Shown piece after piece: positions 8,460 through 15,522 of a DNA stretch of 64,000 nucleotides (its first letter is position 1; each line of letters starts with the position of its first letter). Location: positions 92,383-156,382 of the forward strand of contig DATHAO010000069.1 in NCBI GenBank assembly GCA_035296625.1. The letters run 5' to 3'. The translations under genes and the position numbers were made by a program. Origin of the DNA: DATCLS01 sp035296625. Its GTDB lineage: Bacteria > Actinomycetota > Acidimicrobiia > Acidimicrobiales > VFJN01. The notes beneath the pieces were generated by a model. The model saw nothing but the letters and a program-made list of their open reading frames with translations, did no database searches and was not told where the DNA came from.

Positions 8460-8824
8460 GTGAGTTGACCGACGACGCTGTGGACCACCTGTTCCACGCA
8501 CTGGCGGACGGCACCCGCCGCGACATCCTCCGCCGGTCCGTGGGAGGCGAGCTGTCGGTGTCGCGACTTGCCGAGGGCTACCCGATGAGCTTCGCCGCGG
8601 TGCAAAAGCACGTCGCGGTGCTGGAGGAGGCGGGCCTGGTCACCAAGGAGCGCCGGGGACGGGAGCAGCTCGTGCGCAGTGACCCCGACGCCATACGACG
8701 GGCGCGGCAGGCCCTCGACCAGCTCGAGATGGCCTGGCGCGGGCGAGTCGACCGGATGTCGCACCTGCTGGCGGAGGTCCCCGACCGAAAAGACAACAAC
8801 CCGACGAGAGGACAAGAGAGATGA
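8450..8824 (+). CDS. ArsR-family transcriptional repressor
   Basis: 124 residues. The winged-helix motif reads DHLFHALADGTRRDILRRSV, SVSRLAEGYPMSFAAVQKHV as recognition helix, then VLEEAGLVTKERRGREQLVR as wing. No CxC metal site, so it is of the metal-independent class paired with SRPBCC proteins. It starts inside its own palindromic operator and overlaps the next gene by four bases (ATGA, 8821-8824), so the two are translated together. The likely role is autorepression of the pair, relieved by an unknown ligand. Confidence 0.92.
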   Translation: MVVGELTDDAVDHLFHALADGTRRDILRRSVGGELSVSRLAEGYPMSFAAVQKHVAVLEEAGLVTKERRGREQLVRSDPDAIRRARQALDQLEMAWRGRVDRMSHLLAEVPDRKDNNPTRGQER

Positions 8825-9306
8825 GCGTCACCCGCCTCGACAAGGACTTCGCCAGCCTGACCCTCACCCTGGTCGCCGACTTCCACGCCCCGATCGAGCG
8901 CGTGTGGCAGCTCTGGGCCGACCCGCGGCAGCTGGAGCGCTGGTGGGGGCCGCCGAGCCACCCGGCGACCGTGGAGCGCCACGACCTGTCCCCCGGCGGT
9001 GAGGTCACCTACTTCATGACCGGTCCAGACGGGGAGAAGCACCGCGGCTGGTGGCGGGTCACGTCGGTCGACCCGCCGAGGTCCCTCGAGTTCACCGACG
9101 GTTTCGCCGACCAGGACGGGACACCGATCGCCGACATGCCGACCACCACGGCACAGGTGCACCTCACCGAGCACGACGGCGGCACCCGGATGGAGTTGCG
9201 CTCGGTCTTCGACTCCCGGGAGCAGATGGAGCAGATGCTGAGCATGGGCGCGGCAGAGGGTCTGCAGCAGGCGGTCGGCCAGATGGACGCCCTACTCGCC
9301 GGCTGA
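8821..9306 (+). CDS. SRPBCC (AHSA1-like) domain protein
   Basis: 161 residues with the START/Bet v1-like fold signature: VADFHAPIERVWQLWADPRQ, LERWWGPPSHPATVERHDLS, PGGEVTYFMTGPDGEKHRGWW, and the C-terminal helix EGLQQAVGQMDALLAG. Such proteins have a deep hydrophobic pocket. Coupled by ATGA to the ArsR gene, the standard arrangement. The ligand cannot be read from sequence. Confidence 0.9.
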   Translation: MSVTRLDKDFASLTLTLVADFHAPIERVWQLWADPRQLERWWGPPSHPATVERHDLSPGGEVTYFMTGPDGEKHRGWWRVTSVDPPRSLEFTDGFADQDGTPIADMPTTTAQVHLTEHDGGTRMELRSVFDSREQMEQMLSMGAAEGLQQAVGQMDALLAG

Positions 9307-9667
9307 GCCGGGGCGCGGGCCGCCCGACCGGACACCCCGCGCCCTGGGCGAGCGCGTCGTTGCCTCCGTCACCACCAGCAGAGCCAACACCACGAAGGGA
9401 GGCACGTCGTGCGCGGCGCGATCACCGCGTTGCACCTGGAACCGCAGCGCTGCTGAACACGGCCCTCGACCACCTCGGGAGCGTCGTGCTCGAGAGCTGT
9501 CGGCACGAAGGGGCACCTGCCCACCCAGATCCGGGTGCGGGCTACCAGCACGTGAGACGCATGGCACACGGGTTCTGCGTCAGCCGACGGCGACCCACCC
9601 GCCGAGCTCTCCGATGATGTCGCTGCAGGACGACACAACGACTCGAGCAGCGAGGAGGCGGCGGACG
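9307..9667. other. Intergenic stretch with one possible short Cys-ending ORF
   Basis: No full-size gene is supported in these 361 bases. GGGAGG at 9398-9403 precedes a GTG at 9409 that opens a 15-codon ORF reading VRGAITALHLEPQRC and stopping at 9456. It could be a leader peptide or chance. The rest has no clear hairpin or promoter that I can defend. Confidence 0.3.
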
Positions 9668-9895
9668 ATGATGCCGTTCGAAGCGATGGAAATGAGTCAC
9701 CAGCACCGCGAGGCGCTTCTGACCGAGGCGGACAACCGGCGGCTGGCGCGGGCAGCCCGAGGCCACTCGCACCAAGAGGCTCCGACCAAGGTGCTCAGGG
9801 TGCGACGGTTCGGGTTCGGGCGCGCGTCCGAGCCTGCCCGTCAACGCCGGTCCAGGTGGGGTCTGCGGATCCTGCGGCCGGCCACGGAGGCCTAG
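9668..9895 (+). CDS. Small basic hypothetical protein
   Basis: 75 residues from the ATG at 9668, which has a strong GAGGAGG (9652-9658) nine bases upstream. It reads MMPFEAMEMSHQHREALL and then an Arg/Ala-rich helix EADNRRLARAARGHSHQE, followed by a basic tail. Many actinobacteria carry tiny proteins of this HREALLxEAxxRRLARxAR form; no function is known. The in-frame ATG at 9614 lacks a ribosome site. Confidence 0.55.
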   Translation: MMPFEAMEMSHQHREALLTEADNRRLARAARGHSHQEAPTKVLRVRRFGFGRASEPARQRRSRWGLRILRPATEA

Positions 9896-10015
9896 TAGAC
9901 CGGGCGCGCCGCCGCGGGCGGCTGGCGCCCGATGGTCATGTGTCCAGGTTCGTGGCGGGTGTCGACCGAGGCGTGCACACCGCGCCGGCTCGGCGCTCGC
10001 GATGCGGTGCGTGCC

Positions 10016-10118
10016 GCCGATCCGCAATCGGCCTCGGTCCCGCCGACCCGCAATCGGCCTCGGTCCCGCCGACCCGCAATCGGTCTCGGTGCCGCCAACC
10101 GCAATCGGTCTCGGCGCC
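10016..10118. repeat. 26-bp tandem repeat, four units
   Basis: Units begin at 10016, 10042, 10068 and 10094, each close to GCCGACCCGCAATCGGCCTC followed by GGTCCC. The first two are nearly identical, the last two drift and the final one is a base shorter. The period is not a multiple of three and no gene covers it. The surrounding 9896-10240 has no other supported feature. Confidence 0.85.
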
Positions 10119-10240
10119 GACAGTCCGGTCGTCCGAACGCCTCGTGAATGCCCGGGAGGTGTCGAGGCGCAGCGCGGTCCCGACAGCGGCGGCGGCCGTC
10201 GACCTCGGGAGCCGTGGGGATCGCCGGTAGCGTCCCGGCG

Positions 10241-10576
10241 ATGTCGGTCGTGCGCACGCTGGTGCTGTTCGCCGTCGCCGCGATCGCCGAGATCGGGGGC
10301 GCCTGGCTGGTGTGGCAGGGCGTCCGCGAGCATCGGGGCGCCGCCTGGGTCGGCGCGGGGATCGCCGGGCTCGGCGCCTACGGGTTCGTCGCCACGCTGC
10401 AGGACGAAGCCCACTTCGGGCGCATCCTCGCCGCCTACGGCGGGATCTTTGTGGCGGGCTCGCTGGCGTGGGGCATCGTCGCCGACGGCTTCCGCCCCGA
10501 CCGCTACGACGTGGTCGGCGCGGCGATCTGCCTGGTCGGCGTTGCCGTCATCATGTTCGCCCCCCGAGCGGCCTGA
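10241..10576 (+). CDS. UPF0060 (YnfA-like) membrane protein
   Basis: 111 residues with four membrane helices: TLVLFAVAAIAEIGGAWLVW, AWVGAGIAGLGAYGFVATLQ, ILAAYGGIFVAGSLAWGIVA and DVVGAAICLVGVAVIMFAPR. Family signatures AEIGGAWLVWQG, GRILAAYGGIFVAGSL and DGFRPDRYDVVGA are intact. This is the UPF0060/YnfA small-transporter-like family, related to SMR proteins; a role in drug or cation efflux is proposed for some members but not settled. Confidence 0.92.
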   Translation: MSVVRTLVLFAVAAIAEIGGAWLVWQGVREHRGAAWVGAGIAGLGAYGFVATLQDEAHFGRILAAYGGIFVAGSLAWGIVADGFRPDRYDVVGAAICLVGVAVIMFAPRAA

Positions 10577-10622
10577 CGGGCGCGTCGGGGGCCCGCGAGG
10601 CGGGCGGCCTGGCGGGTCGGCC

Positions 10623-11141
10623 TCAGGACGGGGTCGGGATCGACACGCCGACGCCACCGCGGGTGTCGGCGCCGTAGCGCTCGATCTCCGCGGGCAGGTC
10701 GAGCGGTCGGATCGACAGCTTGGCCTCGGCCAGGTCGTCGGTGAGCCGGTCGGCGGGCACGATCCAGCAGACCTCGAACTCGAGGCCGTCGGGATCCCGC
10801 CCGTAGAGCGACTTGGTCGACGCGTGGTCGCTGGCCCCGACGAGGGCGCCGCGCTCCTCGAGCAGCCCGGCGATGCGGGCCAGCTCGGCCAGCGTGTCGA
10901 CCTCCCAGGCCAGGTGGTAGAGGCCCACGGTGGCCCGCCCGGCCATCGACGGGCCGGCGCCCGAGCCGAGCTGGAACACGCCCAGGTCGTGGTCGTTGGT
11001 GGACCCCGGCGCCTGGAAGAACGCCCCCTTGCCCGGCATGTGGGTCAGCGTGCGGAAGCCGAGCACGTTCTCGTAGAAGTCTCGGGTGCGCTCGACGTCA
11101 CGGACGTAGAGCACCGCGTGGTTGAGGCGGGTGACGGGCAT
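10623..11141 (-). CDS. VOC-family dioxygenase/glyoxalase-like protein
   Basis: 172 residues from ATG 11141 (AAGGAG upstream). One vicinal-oxygen-chelate unit pair: RLNHAVLYVRDVERTRDFYE, then YHLAWEVDTLAELARI, and LYGRDPDGLEFEVCW. Metal ligands in the usual places: His in NHAVLYV, His in LYHLAWE and Glu in LEFEV. This matches single-chain catechol-2,3-dioxygenase-like VOC enzymes; the substrate is unknown. It is divergent from a MarR regulator with two palindromic sites between them, suggesting an aromatic or reactive inducer. Confidence 0.85.
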   Translation of the reverse strand: MPVTRLNHAVLYVRDVERTRDFYENVLGFRTLTHMPGKGAFFQAPGSTNDHDLGVFQLGSGAGPSMAGRATVGLYHLAWEVDTLAELARIAGLLEERGALVGASDHASTKSLYGRDPDGLEFEVCWIVPADRLTDDLAEAKLSIRPLDLPAEIERYGADTRGGVGVSIPTPS

Positions 11142-11159
11142 CGCTGGCTCCTTCGGAGC

Positions 11160-11203
11160 TTGAGTGTTCAAGTACTTCTCCCACAACCTACTTGAGGGCT
11201 CAA
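11160..11203. promoter_or_regulatory. Paired palindromic operators between VOC and MarR genes
   Basis: TTGAGTGTTCAA (11160-11171) and TTGAGGGCTCAA (11192-11203) share TTGA/TCAA ends and lie 32 bp apart centre to centre, about three helical turns. A larger inverted repeat TCAAGTA/TACTTGA joins them. Such TTGA-n4-TCAA sites are typical for MarR dimers. They would let the MarR product control both divergent genes. Confidence 0.65.
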
Positions 11204-11225
11204 CCATTCCGCTACCCTCGTCGTC

Positions 11226-11774
11226 ATGTCCGACCAGTCGGGCCCCTGGCTCACCGACCGGCAGCAGGCCACGTGGCAGCGGTTCCTCCTGACCACCCAC
11301 CTGCTCGACGAGGCGCTCGACCGCCAGGTCCTGCGCGACGCCGGGCTACCGCACACCCACTACGGCATTCTCGTAACGCTGTCGGCCTCGCCCGACCGAC
11401 GCATGCGGATGTCCGACCTCGCCCGCACGCTGCGCCACTCGCCGAGCCGCACGACCCACGCCGTCGCCAGCCTCGAGCGCTCCAGGTGGGTGCGGCGCGA
11501 GCCCTGCACCGACGATCGCCGGTCCACCTGGGCGGTGCTCACCGACGATGGGGCCGCCATGCTCGAGCGCACGGCCCCCGGGCACGTCGCCGAGGTGCGG
11601 ACCCGGCTGTTCGACCGGCTCTCCGACGAACAGGTCGACCAGCTGGCCGCCATCTGCGACATCTTGCTCGCGGGCCTCGATCCTGTGCCCGCCGACCCAC
11701 GCGCCCACGTGGCGTCGGCGCCGGCCGGGCCCACCGACCCGCCGCCGGTGGCGGACCGGCTCGACGTCGCCTGA
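11226..11774 (+). CDS. MarR-family regulator
   Basis: 182 residues. Core: TWQRFLLTTHLLDEALDRQV, the winged helix MRMSDLARTLRHSPSRTTHA as HTH, wing DDRRSTWAVLTDDGAAMLE, and the C-terminal dimer helices with FDRLSDEQVDQLAAICDIL. The RRSTWAVLT wing is the usual MarR DNA-contact strand. The last 35 residues are Pro/Ala rich and outside the fold. It probably represses itself and the divergent VOC gene through the paired palindromes. Confidence 0.92.
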   Translation: MSDQSGPWLTDRQQATWQRFLLTTHLLDEALDRQVLRDAGLPHTHYGILVTLSASPDRRMRMSDLARTLRHSPSRTTHAVASLERSRWVRREPCTDDRRSTWAVLTDDGAAMLERTAPGHVAEVRTRLFDRLSDEQVDQLAAICDILLAGLDPVPADPRAHVASAPAGPTDPPPVADRLDVA

Positions 11775-12062
11775 GCGACCGCGTCGCCCCCATCCCCGGG
11801 AGACGGGCCCGTGGTGGCTCCCGACCCGCAATGGTGTGCGGGACGTGAGGCGGGCCAATCACTCTTTCTAGACGACGTGCGCCGGCCACCTGGCGGACGG
11901 GGTCGGCCCGGGCGGCCCGGCGGGTGCACGGCCGTGCCGCGCCCGGGTGGGCTGATCGCCGCCCGGCTTGGCACACTGCGGGGTGACGCCGGGATCGCGA
12001 CGGTCGCCGGGGCGCGTCCGCCCCCACCGGCCCGGCGGACGCCCGTCACGGAAGGGGACACC

Positions 12063-13661
12063 ATGACCACCACCCAGCCCCACGTCGGCACAGAGCGTCC
12101 GGCCCAGCCGGCGCCCCACGTCACGGCCGCCCTCATCGAACGCCTGGCGCAGCGGGCCTTCACGGCCGCCCCCCGCCCGGGTCGCCAGGTTCTCGCTCCC
12201 GGCACGGGGGATGTCGTCGGCGAGGTCCCCCACGCCACGGTGGACGACGTGGCCGCCGCCATCACCGTCGCCCGTGAGGCCCAAGTGGCCTGGGCCCGCC
12301 GGCCTGTGCGCGAGCGGGCCGAAGTCGTCGAACGGTTCGCCGAGCTGGTCCTCGACCGGCAGGACGTGGTGCTCGACATCATCCAGCTCGAGAACGGCAA
12401 GGCCCGCCGCCACGCCTTCGAGGAGATCGCGGACGTCGCCCAGACCTGTCGCTACTACGCCCGCACCGCGCCCAGGCTGCTCAAGGCGCGCCGTCGGGCC
12501 GGGGCCATGCCCGGCCTCACCCAGGTGCACGAGCACCACCACCCCAAGGGCCTCGTCGGCATCATCTCGCCTTGGAACTACCCGCTGACGCTCGCGATCA
12601 GCGACGCCATCCCGGCGCTGCTGGCCGGCAACGCCGTGCTGGCCAAGCCCGACAGCAACACGCCCTTCACCGCGCTGTGGGCGGCCGTCACGCTCGACGA
12701 GGCCGGACTCCCGCCCGGCCTGCTGCAGATCGTGACCGGCTCCGGCGCCGAGCTGGGCCCGTCGATCATCGACGGCAGCGACTTCCTGATGTTCACCGGC
12801 AGCACGGCCACCGGCCGGGGCATCGCCGCCCGGGCCGCCGAGCGCCTCGTCGACTGCTCGATGGAGCTCGGCGGCAAGAACCCGCTGATCGTGCTCGACG
12901 ACGCCGCCCTCGACCAGGCCGTTCCCGGCGCTGTGCGGGCGTCGTTCTCGAACGCCGGGCAGCTGTGCATCTCGATCGAGCGGATGTTCGTGCACAGCGC
13001 CATCTGGGACCGGTTCGTCCCGGCGTTCGTCGAGGCCACCGCCGCGCTGCGGGTCGGACACGCCTACGACTACCGGCCCGAGATGGGCACGCTGGTCTCG
13101 CAGTCGCAGCTCGACACGGTTGTCGCTCACGTAGCCGATGCCGTCGCCAAGGGCGCCACCGTGCTGACGGGCGGCAAGGCTCGTCCCGACCTCGGTCCCT
13201 GGTTCCACCAGCCCACCGTGCTCACCGACGTGCGTCCGGGCATGACGCTCTTCGCCAACGAGACGTTCGGCCCCGTCGTGTCGCTATACCGGGTCGACAG
13301 CATCGACGAGGCCGTGACGCTGGCCAACGACAGCGACTACGGGCTGAACGCCAGCGTCTGGACCGGTGACATCTCGCGTGGCGAGGAGGTCGCCACGCGC
13401 CTGCAGGCGGGCACGGTCAACGTCAACGACGGCTACGCCGCCGCCTGGGCGTCGGTCGATGCGCCCATGGGTGGGTGGAAGTCGTCGGGCATCGGCCGCC
13501 GCCACGGCGCCCACGGCCTGCTCAAGTACACCGAGTCGCAGACGGTCGCCTCGCAGCGGCTGCTGCCGACCGGGCCACCGGCCTCGATGGACCCGGGCCG
13601 CTACGCCTCACTCATGACGGCGGCGCTGCGGCTGATGGACCGCCTACCGGGTCGCAAGTAG
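12063..13661 (+). CDS. gabD2: Succinate-semialdehyde dehydrogenase (GabD2-type)
   Basis: 532 residues from ATG 12063, preceded by GGAAGGGG. NAD(P)-dependent aldehyde dehydrogenase with SPWNYPLTLAISDAIPALLA, the glutamate motif MELGGKNPLIVLDDA, the catalytic cysteine in FSNAGQLCISIERMFV, and ETFGPVVSLYRVD. The family with QLCISIERMFV and a C-terminal tail after YTESQTVASQR is the mycobacterial GabD2 (succinic semialdehyde dehydrogenase) class, oxidising the semialdehyde to succinate in GABA breakdown. It follows the MarR gene by 288 bp on the same strand, but a link to it is not shown. Confidence 0.88.
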   Translation: MTTTQPHVGTERPAQPAPHVTAALIERLAQRAFTAAPRPGRQVLAPGTGDVVGEVPHATVDDVAAAITVAREAQVAWARRPVRERAEVVERFAELVLDRQDVVLDIIQLENGKARRHAFEEIADVAQTCRYYARTAPRLLKARRRAGAMPGLTQVHEHHHPKGLVGIISPWNYPLTLAISDAIPALLAGNAVLAKPDSNTPFTALWAAVTLDEAGLPPGLLQIVTGSGAELGPSIIDGSDFLMFTGSTATGRGIAARAAERLVDCSMELGGKNPLIVLDDAALDQAVPGAVRASFSNAGQLCISIERMFVHSAIWDRFVPAFVEATAALRVGHAYDYRPEMGTLVSQSQLDTVVAHVADAVAKGATVLTGGKARPDLGPWFHQPTVLTDVRPGMTLFANETFGPVVSLYRVDSIDEAVTLANDSDYGLNASVWTGDISRGEEVATRLQAGTVNVNDGYAAAWASVDAPMGGWKSSGIGRRHGAHGLLKYTESQTVASQRLLPTGPPASMDPGRYASLMTAALRLMDRLPGRK

Positions 13662-13691
13662 AGCGACGGGCGGTCGGGCGACCACCGACGA

Positions 13692-13761
13692 GGGCGGGTG
13701 GCGCTGAGGATGCCGGCCGCTGCCGGGGCGGGTGTCCCCGGCGGCGGTAGGCCGGCACCCC
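13692..13761. repeat. Dispersed GC-rich palindromic repeat, copy 1
   Basis: About 70 bp with nested inverted repeats: GATGCCGGC...GCCGGCACC outside, GCTGCCGGGG...CCCCGGCGGC inside. A near-identical copy is at 25095-25162. It lies between the converging ends of gabD2 and a small minus-strand gene, so a bidirectional terminator role is plausible. Confidence 0.75.
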
Positions 13762-13766
13762 GCGGG

Positions 13767-13946
13767 TCAGCGCTTGAAGACGTTGCGGTCGCGCAGTTCC
13801 GCGATCGTCGCCGCCCACCGCATTTGACCGTCGGAGTCGAGCGTGCCGGCCCGGGCCTGGCGGCGGGCCCGCCACTCGGCCCACCGCAGACGCAGCGTCG
13901 TGCTGAGCCGGGCGTCCCACATCGCTTCGTCGTAGGTCCGGATCAT
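13767..13946 (-). CDS. Small hypothetical protein (59 aa)
   Basis: The ATG at 13946 has a very good GGAGGTG site upstream (plus-strand 13953-13958). The product reads MIRTYDEAMWDARLSTTLRL then RWAEWRARRQARAGTLD and ends RDRNVFKR. The length is below usual cut-offs, but the ribosome site, sensible codon use and WxxWRARRQAR helix argue for a real gene. Function unknown. The 223 bp upstream (13947-14169) are AT-richer than the surroundings and probably hold its promoter. Confidence 0.6.
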   Translation of the reverse strand: MIRTYDEAMWDARLSTTLRLRWAEWRARRQARAGTLDSDGQMRWAATIAELRDRNVFKR

Positions 13947-14169
13947 GCGGCTACACCTCCGCCAGTCGGTTGACTCCCGAGCGCAACAGGCGGTTCACGT
14001 GCACGGTTCCCCTTCGAACCGGCCAGTTGCAGTCTGCACGTTCCCCCGTTCGGTGAACCCAAACAAACCGATGGAGATATTTCCCGTTATGTCTTCATCC
14101 GCCTTCGATGAATGGTTACACGTTCGACTTTGCAAATCGTGGCGATGTCCATCCTGCTATATCGCAGGC

Positions 14170-15117
14170 TCAGGCGAGGGCTGTGCGGAGCGCCTGACAG
14201 GCCTCGTCGAGCACCGCCTTCCCCTCGGGCAGGATGTCGGGCAGCGAGAAGAACCCGTGGATGACCCCGTCGTACCGGGTGGCCGTGACAGCGACGCCGG
14301 CTGCCCGCAGCGCCTCCGCGTAGGCCTCGCCCTCGTCGCGGAGGGGGTCGTACTCGGCGGTGACGACGAGCGCGGGGGCCACCCCGGCCAGGTCGGCGGG
14401 ATCGGCGTGCAGGGGCGAGGCGAGGCCGTCCGTGTGGTCGCCGTCGCTCATGTAGTTGGCGCGGAACCAGGACATCGTGTCCTTCGTGAGGAAGTATCCG
14501 TCGCCGTTCTCGTCGATGGACGGGAACGACATCGTCATGTCGGTCGCCGGGTAGACGAGGAGCTGGAAGCGCAGGGGCGGCTCCGCGTCACGCAACTCGC
14601 GCGCCACGACCGCCGCCAGGTTGCCACCGGCCGAATCGCCGCCCACGGCGACTCGGCCCGGGTCGGCGCCCAGCTCGGCGGTGTGGCCGGTCACCCACCG
14701 CATCGCCGCGAGCGCGTCGTCGATCGCCGCCGGGAACGGATGCTCGGGCGCCAGCCGGTACTCGACCGAGACGACCACCACGCCGGCCCCGTTGGCGAGC
14801 GCCCGACAGCTCGGGTCATGCGTCTCGATGCTGCCGATCGTCCAGCCGCCACCGTGGAAGAAGACGAGCACGCCTCGTGTCCCGTCGGCGACGGCGGCGG
14901 GCACCCCGTCCACAGGCGTGTAGATCCGCACTGGGATGCCGCCGGCCGGGCCGGGGATCGTGCGGTCGGCGACCGAGCCGACGTCCTCGCGGCTGGCCAG
15001 CGACGACAGGGCCGCGTACGCCTCACGTACCTCGTCGGGTGTCTGCTCGGAGGCGGGCGGCGCCTCGACGGTGGCGAGCATGGCGAGGAAGTTCTGCACC
15101 TCGGGTGTGACGGCCAT
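14170..15117 (-). CDS. Alpha/beta hydrolase, hormone-sensitive-lipase family
   Basis: 315 residues from ATG 15117 with AGGGGG upstream. Carboxylesterase of the HSL (family IV) type: oxyanion hole VLVFFHGGGWTIGSIETHD, SVEYRLAPEHPFPAAIDDAL, nucleophile elbow VAVGGDSAGGNLAAVVA, acid in EYDPLRDEGEAYAEAL, and the catalytic histidine in YDGVIHGFFSLPDILP. All triad residues (Ser, Asp, His) are present. Substrate unknown, probably short acyl esters. Confidence 0.9.
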   Translation of the reverse strand: MAVTPEVQNFLAMLATVEAPPASEQTPDEVREAYAALSSLASREDVGSVADRTIPGPAGGIPVRIYTPVDGVPAAVADGTRGVLVFFHGGGWTIGSIETHDPSCRALANGAGVVVVSVEYRLAPEHPFPAAIDDALAAMRWVTGHTAELGADPGRVAVGGDSAGGNLAAVVARELRDAEPPLRFQLLVYPATDMTMSFPSIDENGDGYFLTKDTMSWFRANYMSDGDHTDGLASPLHADPADLAGVAPALVVTAEYDPLRDEGEAYAEALRAAGVAVTATRYDGVIHGFFSLPDILPEGKAVLDEACQALRTALA

Positions 15118-15246
15118 CGGGACCCCCTGTGCGTCGACGGCGAGGTCATCTTGGCTGCCACCCGGGGGTTCCGCCACCGGCCATGACCAGGGGTCAGTCG
15201 CTTCGCAGGTCACGGGTTCGACCAGCCGACGCGCCACGTGTGTCTT

Positions 15247-15522
15247 TCACCGGGTCCTCGGAGTCGTAGGCGACGTCAGCACCACGGTCACGTGCTCGAC
15301 GAGGGTGATCGCCCTCCAGCCGCATGCGTGAGGCTCGGCACCGGCGGGTTCGACCACCCAGAACCACCGGAGCCCCGCCTCGGCGTGGGCCCGCCGCTTC
15401 AGGCCGACGTCACGGTGAGGGGTGGTCGGCGACAACACCTCGAGGGCAAACAGTGGCGTGCCCTCCAGCCGCCGTGCGTCCGGGCCGAGACGCCGGTCCG
15501 CACGGGCGTCCGGCGCGATCAC
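15247..15522 (-). pseudogene. Uma2-family nuclease, C-terminal remnant
   Basis: The 91-residue frame contains PLFALEVLSPTTPHRDVGLK and HAEAGLRWFWVVEPAGAEPH, which match the C-terminal half of Uma2/DUF820 restriction-endonuclease-like proteins (VLEVLSPST...Y..AGVPxYWLVDP). The N-terminal half with the other catalytic acid residues is missing, replaced by glnE. The only start is a GTG at 15522 that overlaps the glnE stop (GTGA), so it could still be translated. Most likely a truncated remnant. Confidence 0.55.

Noticed and set aside
10016..10118. CRISPR array
   Set aside because: The repeats are directly joined with no spacers and no cas genes are in the window.
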